Shown here: positions 1 to 13,010 of the stretch, piece by piece
How positions within the stretch are numbered: position 1 is the stretch's first letter
Layout of the letters: each line of letters opens with the position of its first letter
From: Gymnogyps californianus
Lineage: Eukaryota > Chordata > Aves > Accipitriformes > Cathartidae
DNA: 64,000 bases
NCBI RefSeq assembly: GCF_018139145.2
Contig: NC_059476.1
Location: 5,369,501-5,433,500 of the forward strand
Reading direction: 5' to 3'
Notes under the pieces: model-generated
What the model was told of the DNA's origin: nothing
Database searches by the model: none
What the model saw: only the letters and a program-made list of their open reading frames with translations
Made by a program: the position numbers and the translations under genes

Positions 1-125
1 TCTATTCCTTCCGTTAGGGTCATATTCTGAATAATAACAGTTGGCAGTTGGATGAGATGATCACTGTAGGTCCCTTCCAACTGAAATTATTCTATTCTAT
101 TCTATTCTCTTCTATTCTATTCTAA
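1..125 (+). repeat. CR1 LINE 3' tail with (TTCTA)n microsatellite
   Basis: The end of a CR1 element: the phrase around 58-83 (GATGATCACTGTAGGTCCCTT, then CCAACTG) matches the conserved CR1 3' end, and it is followed at about 88-124 by a run of TTCTA pentamers, the usual expanded CR1 tail. The 5' part lies outside the window. It is probably in an intron or the 3' side of the ADAM-like gene. Confidence 0.75.
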
Positions 126-948
126 CACAGTTAATCAGTCATGAGACTGATTTCAATGGAGTATTCAACGACAAATGTACTGTTAAAGAACAGAATCTGC
201 TCCTGAGATTGTCCACAATGTTGTGGCATCCATATTGTAAGGACAGGAACCTCTGGAGATACTGGTTCTGCCCCAAGGGTGAAGGAGGAAAAAATAGGTT
301 CTTACTAATTTTGCCATATTTAATTTTTCTGCCTGTTTACAGCAGGGATTGTGGGGAATTCCAGACACTTGAGAATATAGTGCATTATGTCCACTTTCTA
401 TCCATGTAAAGAGTAAAAAAATACACATTATTTTGTAGCTGCATTCCCATCCTAAAAACACTGTGGTTATGAACTTTAATGGTATGAGGATGGGCTTTTC
501 TTACACAACCTTCAGTTAGATGAATTACAAAAGGTGACCAAAAAGTTATTTCAGGACTAAATCAGCCAAGTGGACTGGAATGTGACGAAGACAGAAGAGA
601 GAAATTGGGAAATACTCTAAAAAAAAAAAAAAGTATAAAATATGCACAAGTCTTTACATAAGCAACCCCATGAAAGAAACCATACAACTCCAAGCCTAGT
701 CTCCAAGACCAGGGTGACTTGACCAAATAGGTCAGCAAAGTGCACATTATTTATTAGGATGTTCTGGAAGGTACCTCTGTGGAAGCAATGTCTGGCAATA
801 GCAGTATCTACAACTCTGGGTTTTGTAAATGCACAGGGGAAAGCCTTCAATTGTTCAGGTACCTCTTTGTCCCACTAGCAGCGTATCTATGATAGTTTAG
901 CAGCTCCTGTGCTAGTTTCTTCCATTAATCACAACATTATGTACTTAC

Positions 949-2616
949 AGTGCTGATTGACCCTCCCTGGACTTGTGAGCAGACGGTACTCACAAAAGCC
1001 ATTCCAATGGTTCCACCATAAGAGCTTCTCCCTCTGCAACAAAAGCAGTTTGAAGGTGTTGTTGAAAGAGGGGCTGAAAATTCGCGATTTCTACTAAAAG
1101 ACACTGACGAGTTTGAAACAAATATTGCAAGACAAAATTTGGTCTTCTTGAAGTCAAGAAGAAATTTATCACCATATCAGGGTTCCACTGTAATTAATAA
1201 CGAATATCTGAATAACATAGCTTGAAAATAATGATCAATCACCTAAGTCTGCTGTGTCAGTGCTTCTGAGTTCACAGAATCACAGAACGATTGAGGTTGG
1301 AAGGGACCTCTGGAGGTCATCTGGTCCAATGCCCCTGCTCAAGCAGAGCCACCTGGAGTTGATTAACTATAAAAAATCCATTATCGTTTCTGCTCATTTT
1401 TCCAGGTTAAAACAATTTGGAAGTTGAGTGAGTTTTACTCCAGTTATATTTTAATTCATATACAAACCCCAAATCATATACCTTAACAACACTGGCAGCG
1501 TGGCTAGTTTTTCCACTGAATGAAAACTTACATTATGAGATGGCTAACATCATTTCTTGATCGTTTAAGAAGATCTTTCTGTCTCCAAGAAACGAATCTA
1601 CTCAGTACATCTCCAGGTGAACCATCCATTACGGATATGTGGTTTGTATCTGTCCAGATCTCTAATCCAACCAAAACAATCTGGATGTTCAATGCTCTGT
1701 ACATCTGAAAAAACCATAATGATAATTACTGCCCATCAGTCTGTTTCAACTGAATTATGAAAGATTACATCACTATTACTGAGTAAACAATAAGCGGAAC
1801 ATAGTGACTGAAACATAACTTTCGTTTCTTTGAAACTAAATATAAAATATTTGTATTTATAAACTAAAATATAAAATATTTATAAGTTATAAACTAAATA
1901 AAAATATTTATAATATAAAACTAAATAAGGAAAGAATATATGACTGAAGGCAACCTACTTCATGAAGGTACCTAAACATGTCTTTCAGTTGGAGAAGTTG
2001 GAAAGACCATGTTCATTCATTTCCTTAGCTAATTGTCTTCAGAAACTGGGAACAGATGATCAGAGAGCTTATGGAATTGTTCACAGTACTGACAGTTTGC
2101 TTAATTAAAAACTACAAACATGAGAAATACTCTTCCTAGAGATGTAAAACATAGTGGAGACCTCATGTTCCTGGAGCAGTCAAAGTCTGGGAGCACACAG
2201 AAGCGGTTTAAAAACATCTTGCATCTCTCTCCCTGCTTGCACCTCTATAAGACTTGTGCATAGATTCATGATGTGCCTTAAATGTGTTACAAATTGTTGT
2301 ATAACTTCCAAATACAGTTTCAGTACTGCATTAGCTGTTCTTTTGAAAACTGTGATAAAGTAGAAACTACTTAATCTAGGCAACTTATCTGACCTACCCC
2401 ATCAACATAATTAATCAGCTCAACTGTCTCCTTTTGCACCGCAGCAGGATCAGAATTCTTCAGCAAAAACTGTAAAATACCATATGAGAATGTCAGAGAA
2501 AAAATTTAATGAAGTAATAAAATGTATTTAGCATTGGATGATATCATTACCCTGTTGTTATCCACAACCACAAATAATTCCACATAGCTCTTCTGTGGCA
2601 GGACAGCTCGCTTCTT
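949..2616 (-). CDS. ADAM-like gene, first part of metalloprotease domain (4 exons)
   Basis: Exons 2616-2551, 2469-2398, 1704-1532 and 1033-949 encode the start of the M12B catalytic domain. Visible family motifs are YVELFVVVD, the strand [26 protein letters not shown] and [10 protein letters not shown]. The exon set ends in phase 0 at 949, just where ADAM9 would continue toward the HELGHNLG zinc site, which is not in the window. Introns of this part carry a CR1 fragment (1274-1362) and an AT-rich tandem repeat (1833-1930). Confidence 0.86.
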
Positions 2617-5600
2617 CTGCAAATTAGAAAGCACAATAAGTTAACATAATAACTAATGAGTTCAAGGTTTTTTACTTATCTTTCTCATGATTTTCATTTC
2701 ATGTGTTTATAAAGCAATGATGCATTTTTTAACGTGGCCTCAAAAGTCAATTTGCCTTAGATTTCCACATAAATATCTGTATGTCAGTAATTCACATCTG
2801 GTCAGACACTGGGATACAAGACTTGACACAGGCAGCTTCACGCCTTTCATGTCATACCCACGACTGTCTTGGGCAGACCTCTGCTCTTCTGCTAAAGGAT
2901 TGCTTCCAGCTATGTTAAATTCCCCTTGTGATGTTCTTCTGTTTCAGGATTTCCTTAGCAGTACTCCCACCAGTTTGGGGTCCATGAAAATGAAGGCCAC
3001 AAGGAAGTAGCCTACCAGGCCAAACCCACCTGCAATGACACCATGCCAAAGCAAGAGCTCTGGAGACTCTTGGCTGCTGGAACAGACTGAGGAGAAGGCT
3101 TGGACTCAAGAGAGAAACAGAAAAGTATTTACCCTCAAAAGCCTTTCCCTGCTAGAGGTACTGTTTGATAAAAACGCGTATTTCACAGACTGCTTCACAA
3201 ACATCTCATGATGAAGGCTGCCATTCAGCACACCACATTGGAACGGGATATCCTGCATATCTTCTAGCTGGTAAAACACATGTTCAGATGTGCTGGATGT
3301 GTTGAGCGGCTCCATTCCATACCATTTGCCACCAATGTAGAGAATTCCTCTAATAATCATAAAAGAATGAAAAGTTATTCCACAATTTTTCCCTCAGGGT
3401 TATGACTAGGTGAGTGAATGACAGCTGGATACTTAAAAATTAGAACTGTTCATACCACTATGTTGAAATAAATTATTATCTTAATACAGGGCATAAGTTC
3501 AAATGCCCAACAGGATCTCAAAAGACAAAACAGAACTTATTTAAAATGCTTGATCGTACACAAGTGTGGGCTCCTTGAATCAGTTAGCGGGAAAGCCAAA
3601 TTGTGACTAAATGGGTCTGGATTGTGGGTACAGAGCTGATGCAAAGGGTCTCTTTTAGTCCTTATCTCTAGTCTCTCTCCTAGCCCCATACAGCTAAAGT
3701 AATCTAGCATTTTAGAAAAAGATATCTTCTAAGACAGAAAGAGAGGCTAAAAGCAATCACCAGGGTGTTTATGAGGGCAACAGCGGCATTGCACTGCTGA
3801 GTGCAGCTAAGTATAAAGACTTTGCATTTGTCCATGGCTCAGAAACACCTGGGACGTGCCCCTTTGCTATACCAGCATCTTTCAGAAACTATTATCTTGT
3901 TCTCCAGAATCTCAAAACTATATTTAGAACAAGAATTCTCTAGTTAATATCTTGTGAAAGAAGATCCTCAAAAATGTGAGTACAAGATAACCAAAGGATT
4001 TGAGTCTGCATAAGTTTGCAGAACAGCCAAAATGAAATATCTGTTCTGCTTAGTGAGATCCAGCATTACCTGAAAAACCAGTATGTTGACCATTTTATTC
4101 TTCACTTAAAGGAATGCCAGGAAATGTCATTATTTATCGTGAGTGGCATCTCACTGTGATACCATACATGAAAGATATGGGGGTGAACTTTATCCCATTT
4201 GCCTCTTCCTGCTTGTCAAAAAGACATCAAACTGAACAAGGCTACTACAACCAACAAGTACATCCGAAGTCCAGCTAAAGAGCCAAGCTCAGTGAACACA
4301 GGGGAGCACGGACACACTCTAAGCACGTTCTGAATATCTGCACAATTTGCTGTGCGTGCCATCTCACTTTGCCAACTCATATGGACTGATTCTGCAGGGA
4401 GAACACCACCATCTTTTATGCATTAATCTGGCCCCTTTACGTTTCTCAAATAAATGTAATATTGTATTTGAAACACAAAAAATTGTTTCAAATTTGGTCA
4501 AAACTTTTTAATGGAAATGGTTTGTCTTTTGAAACGTGCCCATTCATAAGACAGAATTGTTCGCAGGAGTGTTTTAAGTTCAGCGAAAGCTTCATCAGAT
4601 AGCATTTCTTCTACAAAGGTATCTCTGGTCAAGACATTCGCATCAAGTAATAGAGGCCTCAGTTCATGCCCATGCTCTGCCTATATTTAGATTTTGCTCT
4701 CTCTTATGTTGTCCTTTTTTCTGTGAAGGAATTTTGGAAAAGGGGAAAAAAGTGGTAGTTGAGGGAAACTATAAAACCTGTGAAGAGTTTCAGCTTCATC
4801 AAAAGGCGAAATATTAAAAAAAATATTTGCAAGATAGCATGGTATTTTCTCTCCAGCTGTATGATGAATAGCAACTGTTTTTTACTGTTTTACTTTGGTA
4901 CTGCACAATGAATTATCCTGAAGTAAAAAGCAAGAGGTAATACCTAAGGCCATCGCATGTGCTAAGAGCAAGCATTGAGTCAGGAATTCCTTCAACAGTG
5001 CCATGATAATAACAGTGTGTCTGAAATGCAACAAAACCACATAATTAATGACAAAATAAGGTTGTTGCCTTCAAATACAAACTTATTTTCTAACCAGCCT
5101 TTTTATTTGCATGACAATAAGGCTGGCTGTTACAAATTTACAGAGTTCCCTATTCTAAAAGTAATCCCAACCTTCTTGAAGTAAAATATTACTTGACATG
5201 AGTACCTACAATAGCATTTGGTCCCTTGGTTCTAGAAGACAACCAGCTTTTTAGTTTAACCCATCACCATCTTTTAGCAAAATCATCTACATTGCTCATC
5301 CTGTTCTTAAACAGACTCCTCTCAAAGGCTGATCTGAGAAGATCTCCCATGCAAAAAGCACCCAATTAAATCTCACTGAGCTCACATGCAGTTTAAAGTT
5401 GAAAATCAATTCAAAAGTATTTATAAGGCTTGTTTGATACAGGACCTAAAAACTATAGAGCTTTGATGCTGCCATTGTACCTTTAATTGCATACTATGCA
5501 AAGGTGACCTAATCAGGTAGCTCAAATTCAGTCTTGGCATAATCTCCTGGCATCTGCTTTCACACCTTGGAAAACCGTGATGCTGTATCACCATAAATAG

Positions 5601-8600
5601 CCCGCTCCCTCATAAGACATAAAACCTTATGGTTTGTATCAGTGGTAACTGTTAAACAGCAATGCTACAAATGTGAAAACTCACAAAAGCCTCCTTCCCA
5701 GCAAATATATTTTTCTTCTGTAGATACTTTATGTACATCACTTGCATTTTCCCTTCCATTGCCAAAAATGTAACCAATTTTCACTGTCCTATTATAGAGA
5801 TGCAAAGACACTCAGAAGTAATGGCTGTGCATTTGCTTTTGCTTTGCAATACATTCAGATGTGTACACATCCTTGTTGTCATCCTCAGTTCTATCAAATT
5901 GTTAATATGGCCTTCAATTCATAAGGCTTGGCTTCCCTGGTTTGAGGAAACTCTGACACAAAAGGGGAATTTTATTATATACAATACCTCATTTTTTGAT
6001 TGTGTTGCCTCCAGTTTCCCATTTTCCCCATATGTATATAGCATAAAGTCTTCGCTAACCAGCTTTCTGGAAACAAAAATAAACTACTGCTCTTTTAACA
6101 GTCTAGAAAGCAAGAAATAAGTCAAGAATCCTAGTAAGTACTACATTCTGTTAGCAGCCCACTCATGCTAAATTATTCTTAAAATCCACGGATGTGAAAA
6201 AAAATACCTTAAAATGAGCTGCATTATTTGGAAAATAAGTTATTTTGAAATACTTTAACTAAAATATCCATAGAGTAGCATCTGAGCAGACTGTTGCATC
6301 AGGGTCTGGACTATTACAGGCTCAGGAATGAGGAACAACAGTAACAGACAAATTTCTTCAAATACAACACGGCTAACAACCCTCCCCCCTGCTAATAAAA
6401 AGCTAATGTTGAACTGAATTCTAATTTTCCATAAAGATATTCTGAAATGTACTATTTTGTGCTGCTAATAAAAAATTAATCAAAATAAATTTCTTCACAA
6501 CTAGAAAAAATATTATTCCCTTCTATTTGCAAGCTAGTACCGTAACAGAGACACTATTTAACAGTCATTTTGTAATTACTACAATCTGCCATTTAAATGG
6601 TTTCTTCTGAATTTTTTCAGTACAAAAATACTTGTCTATATGCAACTAACTCCCAAGATGGTATGATTCCTTAGAACACTCTATCACATACTTATTTTTC
6701 TTCAGTTTTAGGAGATATGTTCCATTTCTGGTTTTAACTGAGTAAGAAAGATTGTCATCTGAATGCTCCTGAAAACAGAACAAAAGATACCGCTTAATTA
6801 GGTGATTTTCTACTTGGTTGTGTCAGTTCCATGTTTTGTTTGAGAAGAGAGGTCCAACTACTATATGTGTTTTGAGTATCTACCAAAACACAGATTCCTA
6901 ACCCTCATGCCTTTGATATTTCAAAGTCTCAGCAGCACACTCTACATTCTTTCCTATGGAAAGTTTAAATTCTATTAATCTATAAATTTTCCTGTAGAAG
7001 ACAGAAGGGCACAGCCCATGTATGCACTCTTTGCCCAGCTACCACATCATGTTTCGTGACACTCCTTATGTAAATCATTGGCAGCCGGATGAACGACTCA
7101 GATTCTTCCTTCCTTAATCGGTTTGCACAAAGATGACTAATGCTATTTCATTAACAGTTACTACAGTAATTGAACTCAATATCTAGCACAAAGGTAAGTT
7201 ACCTCAGAATTGAAGAATTAAGGCTCAGATCTTTCTCTTTTAACTCATTCATTTAACCTACGCCACTCTGTGGGACCATTTCTACAAAGTGAGCATCAGC
7301 CCTTTAGGTGCTCCATGGTTGAAATCCTCCGGTTATCCAAACACCAGGTACAGCGAGCAGAAGAACATATACGGCATGGATGTTAGTTCAAGTTCAAGTT
7401 CAACATCTAATCTGACTCGGAGGAAGTGGAAATATTCATGTTCCTTCTCATTTCTGTCTTATGAGGCTGTTAACAGGACTAGAAGTTTGAAAGGCGCTAA
7501 CTTAAGAGTGCAATCACAGACCTTTGTGGGAACAAATTTACTCAAAACTAGTTGAAAACACTAAGAATCTGAAGAGGTAGTGTGGGGCACATTTCTTCAC
7601 AAAAATAATCTATATGTGGCATACATTGTGTGTGTATGTGTAATATAGGACAGTATTGTGAAAACCAGCAACATCTGAAGAAAAAATCAGATAGAATAAC
7701 AAACCTCATGAAAAAATGGGTGATGTTTCTCTCTGCCTGTCAGACTTCGAGGAATAATTATTTCTAATGTAGAAAGTCTGGATGTCTGTTCAGAAGATAC
7801 ACCTAAAAATAAAGTTTGAAATTTCTAAAGAATCAGAAAAGATAAGTAAGATATTATGTTGTCATCTGCACAGTGGTGATTGCTGAGAGACCATTCTGAT
7901 CCGGCTGTAAGTGGAGAAAGAGTAATTTCACCGCTACAGGACCTGACTATCCATGCTCAGTTTGGTCTATTCTGTCTCTGCCAGAGCTCTTGGATTATGC
8001 TGGGAAGTCGCAGAAATCAGCATTTTCATTCATGGCCAAGTTACTCTTCATTTCTGAGTGTTTAAACTAAATATATGTGGCCTCATTCTCTGCAGAAATG
8101 CTGTTTTGACTGTATTCAAGGTTAATGACTACACCACCCCAAACACAACTGATGTAAAGTGCTAAAAACTGCAAATGTGAGCAAAAGTTTTCTTAAACAA
8201 GGTGTCCAAAACTCACTGGCAATCTTGGCTTTAACTCTTGGTCTTAGTTACTTACATTATAAACTGGGATAATAGCTCAAATTTTTCCTATTCCTTCATA
8301 TAGACAATATCAAACCAAATTAATTACTGTTTGGAAAAAAAAATCCTCAACCAATATGACAGTAACATAACAGAGAATCCCAAGAACAAGGAAGAAAAAA
8401 AAAAAATCCCTTCCTGTATTCAGTGCAAACTTTTATAGTGATGAAGAAATAGTTTAGGAATGGTCAAACTGATTTAAAAAAAAGTAACTTTAGATTAAAT
8501 CTAGGGTCTTCTGGAGCACACAAAGAAAAACTACCAAATGACTTAAACACAATCTTAATTCTCACATATTTTGGATTATTAACTTTGTAACTTTGTCTAT

Positions 8601-11379
8601 CATTTTTGAAACATTTTTTCTTCCATGATCTACACTTTAACCTGAAGTACCACAGAAAATGTATGCAGCTACCTTCTCTGTCCACCCATCTGTCCCCTCA
8701 CGGTAATTTTTGAAGTAGCTGGCCAGTTAAAATCAACTGTGCAAGAGATGCTAACATCTCAAATAGAATTAAGTTCCTTCAAGCTTTCAGAAATCACCTC
8801 GTCGGTGCCAGGAAGACTGTGCTGATCTGTAATTCTACAGCAGGGCTCTCTAGGAGTGGCTGATGGACGTATAGTGCAATTATTTTGAATGGTGGATCCA
8901 AGTTTGTCAGGATGTTTCAGAACTTGCTAGACAGAGAATTGGAGAACATTGTATCTCCAGAAGAATAAATTCAGTCCCTAAATACTCGGGGAATGGTTTT
9001 TATTGGTTACAGAGCCATTTGCTGTGGTCTTGCCTTCTAGCTACTGTTAGGTCCTGCACTTGCTCGTCTTCTCCCTCGTGCTCATGTCTCTACTTCCTTC
9101 TCTCCTTTCCTTGATTAATCAACTCCCCCTTCAGCCCTCTCCTTCCATTTAAATCCCTTTACTCATTTTCCTTTCCCCATTGCCCTGAGTGAGGAATACT
9201 TATAGTTGTCCTCTGGATATAATTCTGCCACCTGCTGCGTGTATCATCTTGGCTCACCATGCTGCCTCCTACCATTGCCTAACGCTGCATTTTGTTTGTT
9301 CCAGCGACAGTCAAACCTTCGCAAAAGGTTTGTAGCCTCTTACATTGTATCAGAATTATCTCCAGAACATCATGCTAATGCAGGAAGCTAAAGATAAGAA
9401 GTCTGCTGAGTACCTGGTTTCAGGTAAACGGTTTTATAAAGACAAAAACAATCTCCGGTGACTTTTTAAAAAATTGAGTGAACTTGAATTCATCTTCCTT
9501 TGTCTTGTCTGCTCACCAGTCTGGTTTGAGTGTTGACTTTGATCAACAGACACACAACCATTGCTTTTAAACAGGTTACAGAATCAACAATAACATGGGT
9601 TTTAACAATGAAAGTGGTTTCTTCCTTCTTAAAGTGTTCTTTCGTAAGGAAACAAAGAGATTTCTTCTCATTTATAGTAGCGCAAAGTCACCCTCAGCCT
9701 CCCACGTTTCTGTGAAAGGAATTCATAATTGCAAAGAAGCCACAGAATCACCCATTCAAAGCAAGGAGGAGGATTACATTCTTCAGTGTAATGATGATCT
9801 CTACCTATTAGGTAACATCAGGATTTTTAAAAGCTAGGTGCAGGTAGTGTATGTTTAACATTAAAGACTGCCATTGCAATCAAAATGTGGGAGCTGCTAT
9901 TAGCAAACATGTCTGCAAAGAATATCAGCACTCAATATTTACTTCTGACTTTGCTCTTAATCTCCAATAATTTTATTATCTAAATTACAAAATCCATTCT
10001 GTTTCATGAGCTAAGTGTACGTTGAAGTAACAGCGGAAATGCAGTTCTAACAATTTAAATTTTGACACCTGAAAGCAGGAAACCATCTTTAATGCAAGTC
10101 ATAAAAATATCACTTTCTAAGAAATATTTCAGGTGCTACATCTAAATCTAAAATCTGAAGCCAAATCATAAATGGAAATGAGTTAGTGAAGAACTAAAAC
10201 AAAACTGTAGGAATGTTCCTCACATTACCAAAGATCGAAATCTTTTTCTCCAGTCTTTACTGTCAATGAGAGTGACAGTAACTGCAGTTGTCACAACCAG
10301 TGTCCTGTACGGAAGATGATGTATTTACATACCTACTACATCCTGCAGAAAAAAAACCACAAAGAGATCAACGATAAAAAGCTTCAACCTGTAATCTTTT
10401 CCAGACACCTTTTTTTTGAACAAGATTTTCTCAATCAGCAGGTCAGCTAATAGCCTAATACCTGGGGGGAGCCATGACTCGATTTGAAAGGTGTGCATCA
10501 TTATGACGAGGACCGGAGAGTACAAGAAGACTTAGAGAAACTTTCTGAATATGTAACAAAAACTGAAAGCTTACCTTTTATCCAAAAAGGTTTTCCAGTT
10601 AAAGTTAGTCCAAAAGTGAACAAAAATAGGCTGTGTTTTAACATGACTAGATTACCTGGAGAAACTATTACAGTATCCGAGCAGACATCGTGTACCTGGC
10701 TCTTAGCTGCTCTACGCCGGTGAACTAGAAGAATGAGAACCGTCTGCTCCAAAGGTAAACAACAGGAAAAGCACTCCTATACTTCATCTCTGCTAAGGAA
10801 ACGGGAAGTAAAATTTAATCCATTAGGCTTGCAAAAAAACTGGTTAGACAGCTTAACGCAAATAAAAAGCAGCACATTCTTAAATGCTGATTGGAGAAAG
10901 AGTACCAGCCCATGCCAGGATTAAACTTTATTCTAAAGGACTTTGATACCACAGTGAGATAATATGAGATCAGAAACATAAAATATTGCTACCAATGGAT
11001 ACAATGTTTAGGATGTTTATAGTGGCTATTGTCAGCTCAGTAAAAAACTCCGGTATAAAACAATCTACTCTTTGACATTTCAGCTTGTTGTTTTCCATTT
11101 TTCATCTTTACTTTAAAAATATCAAAAATGCAATGCATATGAACACATGGAAATCCCACAAACACATGTAAATCCCCAAAAGAGAGATTTTACCCAGTCC
11201 CTTCTATGTTAAAGATAATTCTCCTCACCAAAAGTCTGTAAGTTTGTGCAGCTCATAGCTCTTCCAGGATCAGAATAATCTTCCGAGGCATCATGCAACC
11301 ATGTTGTCACCAAAAGCAGAAAATAAACGCTTCTAAAACTGGATGAATTTGCAACGCATTTCAGAAGTATCAAGCACAT
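949..11379 (-). CDS. ADAM-family metalloprotease (ADAM9-like), 5' part, truncated by window edge
   Basis: Ten coding exons, transcribed right to left: 11379-11229, 7802-7705, 6768-6692, 6066-5988, 5020-4944, 3349-3133, 2616-2551, 2469-2398, 1704-1532 and 1033-949. All junctions have AG/GT and the phases agree, giving 365 codons so far. The start at 11379 follows an in-frame stop and opens a hydrophobic signal peptide ([10 protein letters not shown]). The prodomain follows: ADAM phrases [36 protein letters not shown] and [10 protein letters not shown], the cysteine switch PFQCGV near residue 199, and a furin site RKKR formed across the junction of exons 3133 and 2616. The catalytic domain begins with [24 protein letters not shown] and [14 protein letters not shown]. 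The zinc motif exon (HExxHxxGxxH) was not found in 1-948, so catalytic competence cannot be judged. These are membrane-anchored sheddases of the secretory pathway. The ADAM family call is firm; ADAM9-like is my best guess at the subgroup. Confidence 0.88.
1274..1362 (-). repeat. CR1 LINE 3' fragment
   Basis: TCACAGAATCACAGAACGAT, then GAGGTTGGAAGGGACCTCTGG, is the reverse complement of the conserved CR1 3' end, and the following CTCAAGCAGAGCCACCTGGA matches the region just inside it. It is an intronic insertion in the same orientation as the ADAM-like gene. Confidence 0.8.
1833..1930. repeat. AT-rich imperfect tandem repeat, about 3.5 units of 26-30 bp
   Basis: Units start with AAACTAAA at 1833, 1861, 1891 and about 1918 and continue with ATAAAATATTT-like text. 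The block is almost pure A/T and lies in an intron of the ADAM-like gene. Confidence 0.7.
3133..3349 (-). CDS. ADAM-like gene, prodomain exon with cysteine switch
   Basis: This 217-nt exon encodes the C-terminal part of the prodomain, from RGILYIGG through the conserved YGMEPL and the cysteine switch DIPFQCGV to LLR. In ADAMs the cysteine ligates the active-site zinc and keeps the zymogen inactive. The final Arg combines with KKR in the next exon (2616-2551) to make the RKKR furin cleavage site. Acceptor TTATTAG and donor GTAAAT are visible. Confidence 0.88.
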
Positions 11380-11939
11380 TTAGAAACTCAAAAAGGAGAC
11401 TGAGACAACACAGTTTTAATGCTAAAACATTTACTTTAATTAATTTTAATCGATTCATTAATTAAAACAGGGCAAATCCATTTTTCCATTGCTGGTAAAT
11501 CACATAAAACAATGGCTTCAGTGAAAAAAAGCACACGTGCCAACCACATTTGTAATATTAGCTCGTACAAAGCCTGTTTAAGTCCATCTTCCTATTTTCA
11601 CAGACCTAATCAACGTTCCTCAGCCGAGCACCAAGTGGACGAACTCGATATCCGCGTTCCCTGGGTTTATGTCTGTACCGCAGCATCAGGAGCAGGTTTC
11701 CCCGACTCCAGAAGCTGGGATCCTACTGAAAATTAAATGAACCCAATCTTTTATTTATAGTCTCTCTCCTATGTGGTACACTATTAGCATGCAACTTGGA
11801 AGAGAGAATTCCGTTGCTCCAAATTTTGCTATTTTATCAAGTTCCGTAGCACTGACATGCTTTTAAGGCTTTTCCATCTCTCCGGGAGAGCTTTATTTTA
11901 TTAGAAAAAGGACTAATACTGGCGCTTGCCCACGCTGTG

Positions 11940-13010
11940 GGTGTTATTTCAAACGCGAGGCGCTCCGCTCCCTGTCACCCTTTGCTCCCCGTGGGCGGGC
12001 GGGAGGCGGGACGTAGGGTCGGCGAGGGGATCTCCTCAACCCGCACCCGCCGCCACCCCTGAGGGCCGAGGTGGGGCAGAGCCCGCTGCTCCTGGAAGGC
12101 AGGCTCCGGGCAGGGGAGGGGGACACCCGCCTGCGGCCCCAGAGCGCACCGACCCATTCCCGCCGCAGGCCCGGGACGCTGCTGGTACCTCACGATGGCT
12201 TCCCGCCACACCACGGCGGCGCCGCCCCAACCGCGCATGCGCAGAGCTCCCTCTGCGCCGCCTTGTGCAGGCGCCTTCCGCCCGGCGGCCGCGGGTGACG
12301 CTGCCTCAGCCGCAGTCGCCGCTCGGTTCCGCCCGCGGCCTTGCGATGGCGAGCGGCTGCGCGGCGGCGGCGGCCGACCCGTCCGGTGGCCCGCGGGAGC
12401 CGTGCTGTGTGACGGCGGGGTGCTCCTGGCCCTGCGCGCCGCCGGACGGCCTGGCCCGGGCACTCTGCCTGCGGCGGGACGCGGGCGGCGGCGAGGCCAG
12501 GTGAGGGCGACGACGACGGAGGGGACCCTCCGCCACCCCTGGGGGCCGCGCCGCCCCGCCCCGCTGGCTCTCCTCAGGCGGCTGCGGCCAAGCGGGCGGC
12601 GTGAGGGGGGGCCGGGCTGGGCGGGAGGAGAGCGGGCGGCGGGGCGGGAGCGGGCCTGGCGGGGCAACGCGGCCGTGGCGCTTCCCCCCGCAGCACCGAG
12701 GCGGTCGTCGTGGAGAGGCGGACGGGCGGCGGGAGCGAGGCGCCCTGCGTGCTGCACCTGGAGTGCCGGCCTGCCGGCGCCGGGGAGTTGGTCTCCGTCG
12801 GTATCCTCAGCGAGGCCCGGAACATGGAGGTGTACGTGGGCGAGGAGTACTGCGGGACCGGCCGCGGCGAGAGCCTGGGCGCTGCCCGGTCTCCGGGGTG
12901 AGTGGCGGCCGGTGGCCGCGGCCCTCGCGGGTACCGGGGGGTGCCTGGAGCGGGAGGCGGACGTCGCCCCGCGGCGGGTGTCGGAGGGGTTTGCTCCTGG
13001 GTCCCTAACA
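11940..13010. promoter_or_regulatory. CpG island, head-to-head promoter of ADAM-like gene and PAAT
   Basis: Base composition switches abruptly from AT-rich to very GC- and CpG-rich at about 11940 and back at about 13010. The island covers PAAT exons 1 and 2 and the likely first exon of the ADAM-like gene. The space between the minus-strand donor (12193) and the PAAT start codon (12346) is about 150 bp. It contains GCGCATGCGC at 12233-12242, the palindromic NRF1 consensus. No TATA box is seen. This is the standard layout of a bidirectional housekeeping promoter. Confidence 0.8.
12170..12194 (-). other. Probable 3' end of non-coding first exon of the ADAM-like gene
   Basis: Read on the minus strand, GCCATC is followed by a good donor, GTGAGGTACC, starting at 12193. 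The coding exon at 11379-11229 has a good acceptor (TTGTCTCAG) just before 11399. Joining the two gives a 5' UTR, since the frame from an ATG near 12239 meets TGA soon after the junction. The left boundary given here is nominal; the true transcription start is upstream (higher coordinate) and not determined. Confidence 0.5.

Noticed and set aside
1..948. Search for the HExxHxxGxxH exon of the ADAM-like gene
   Set aside because: No such motif or splice-bounded frame was found on the minus strand here, so the exon must lie beyond the left edge or was not recognised.
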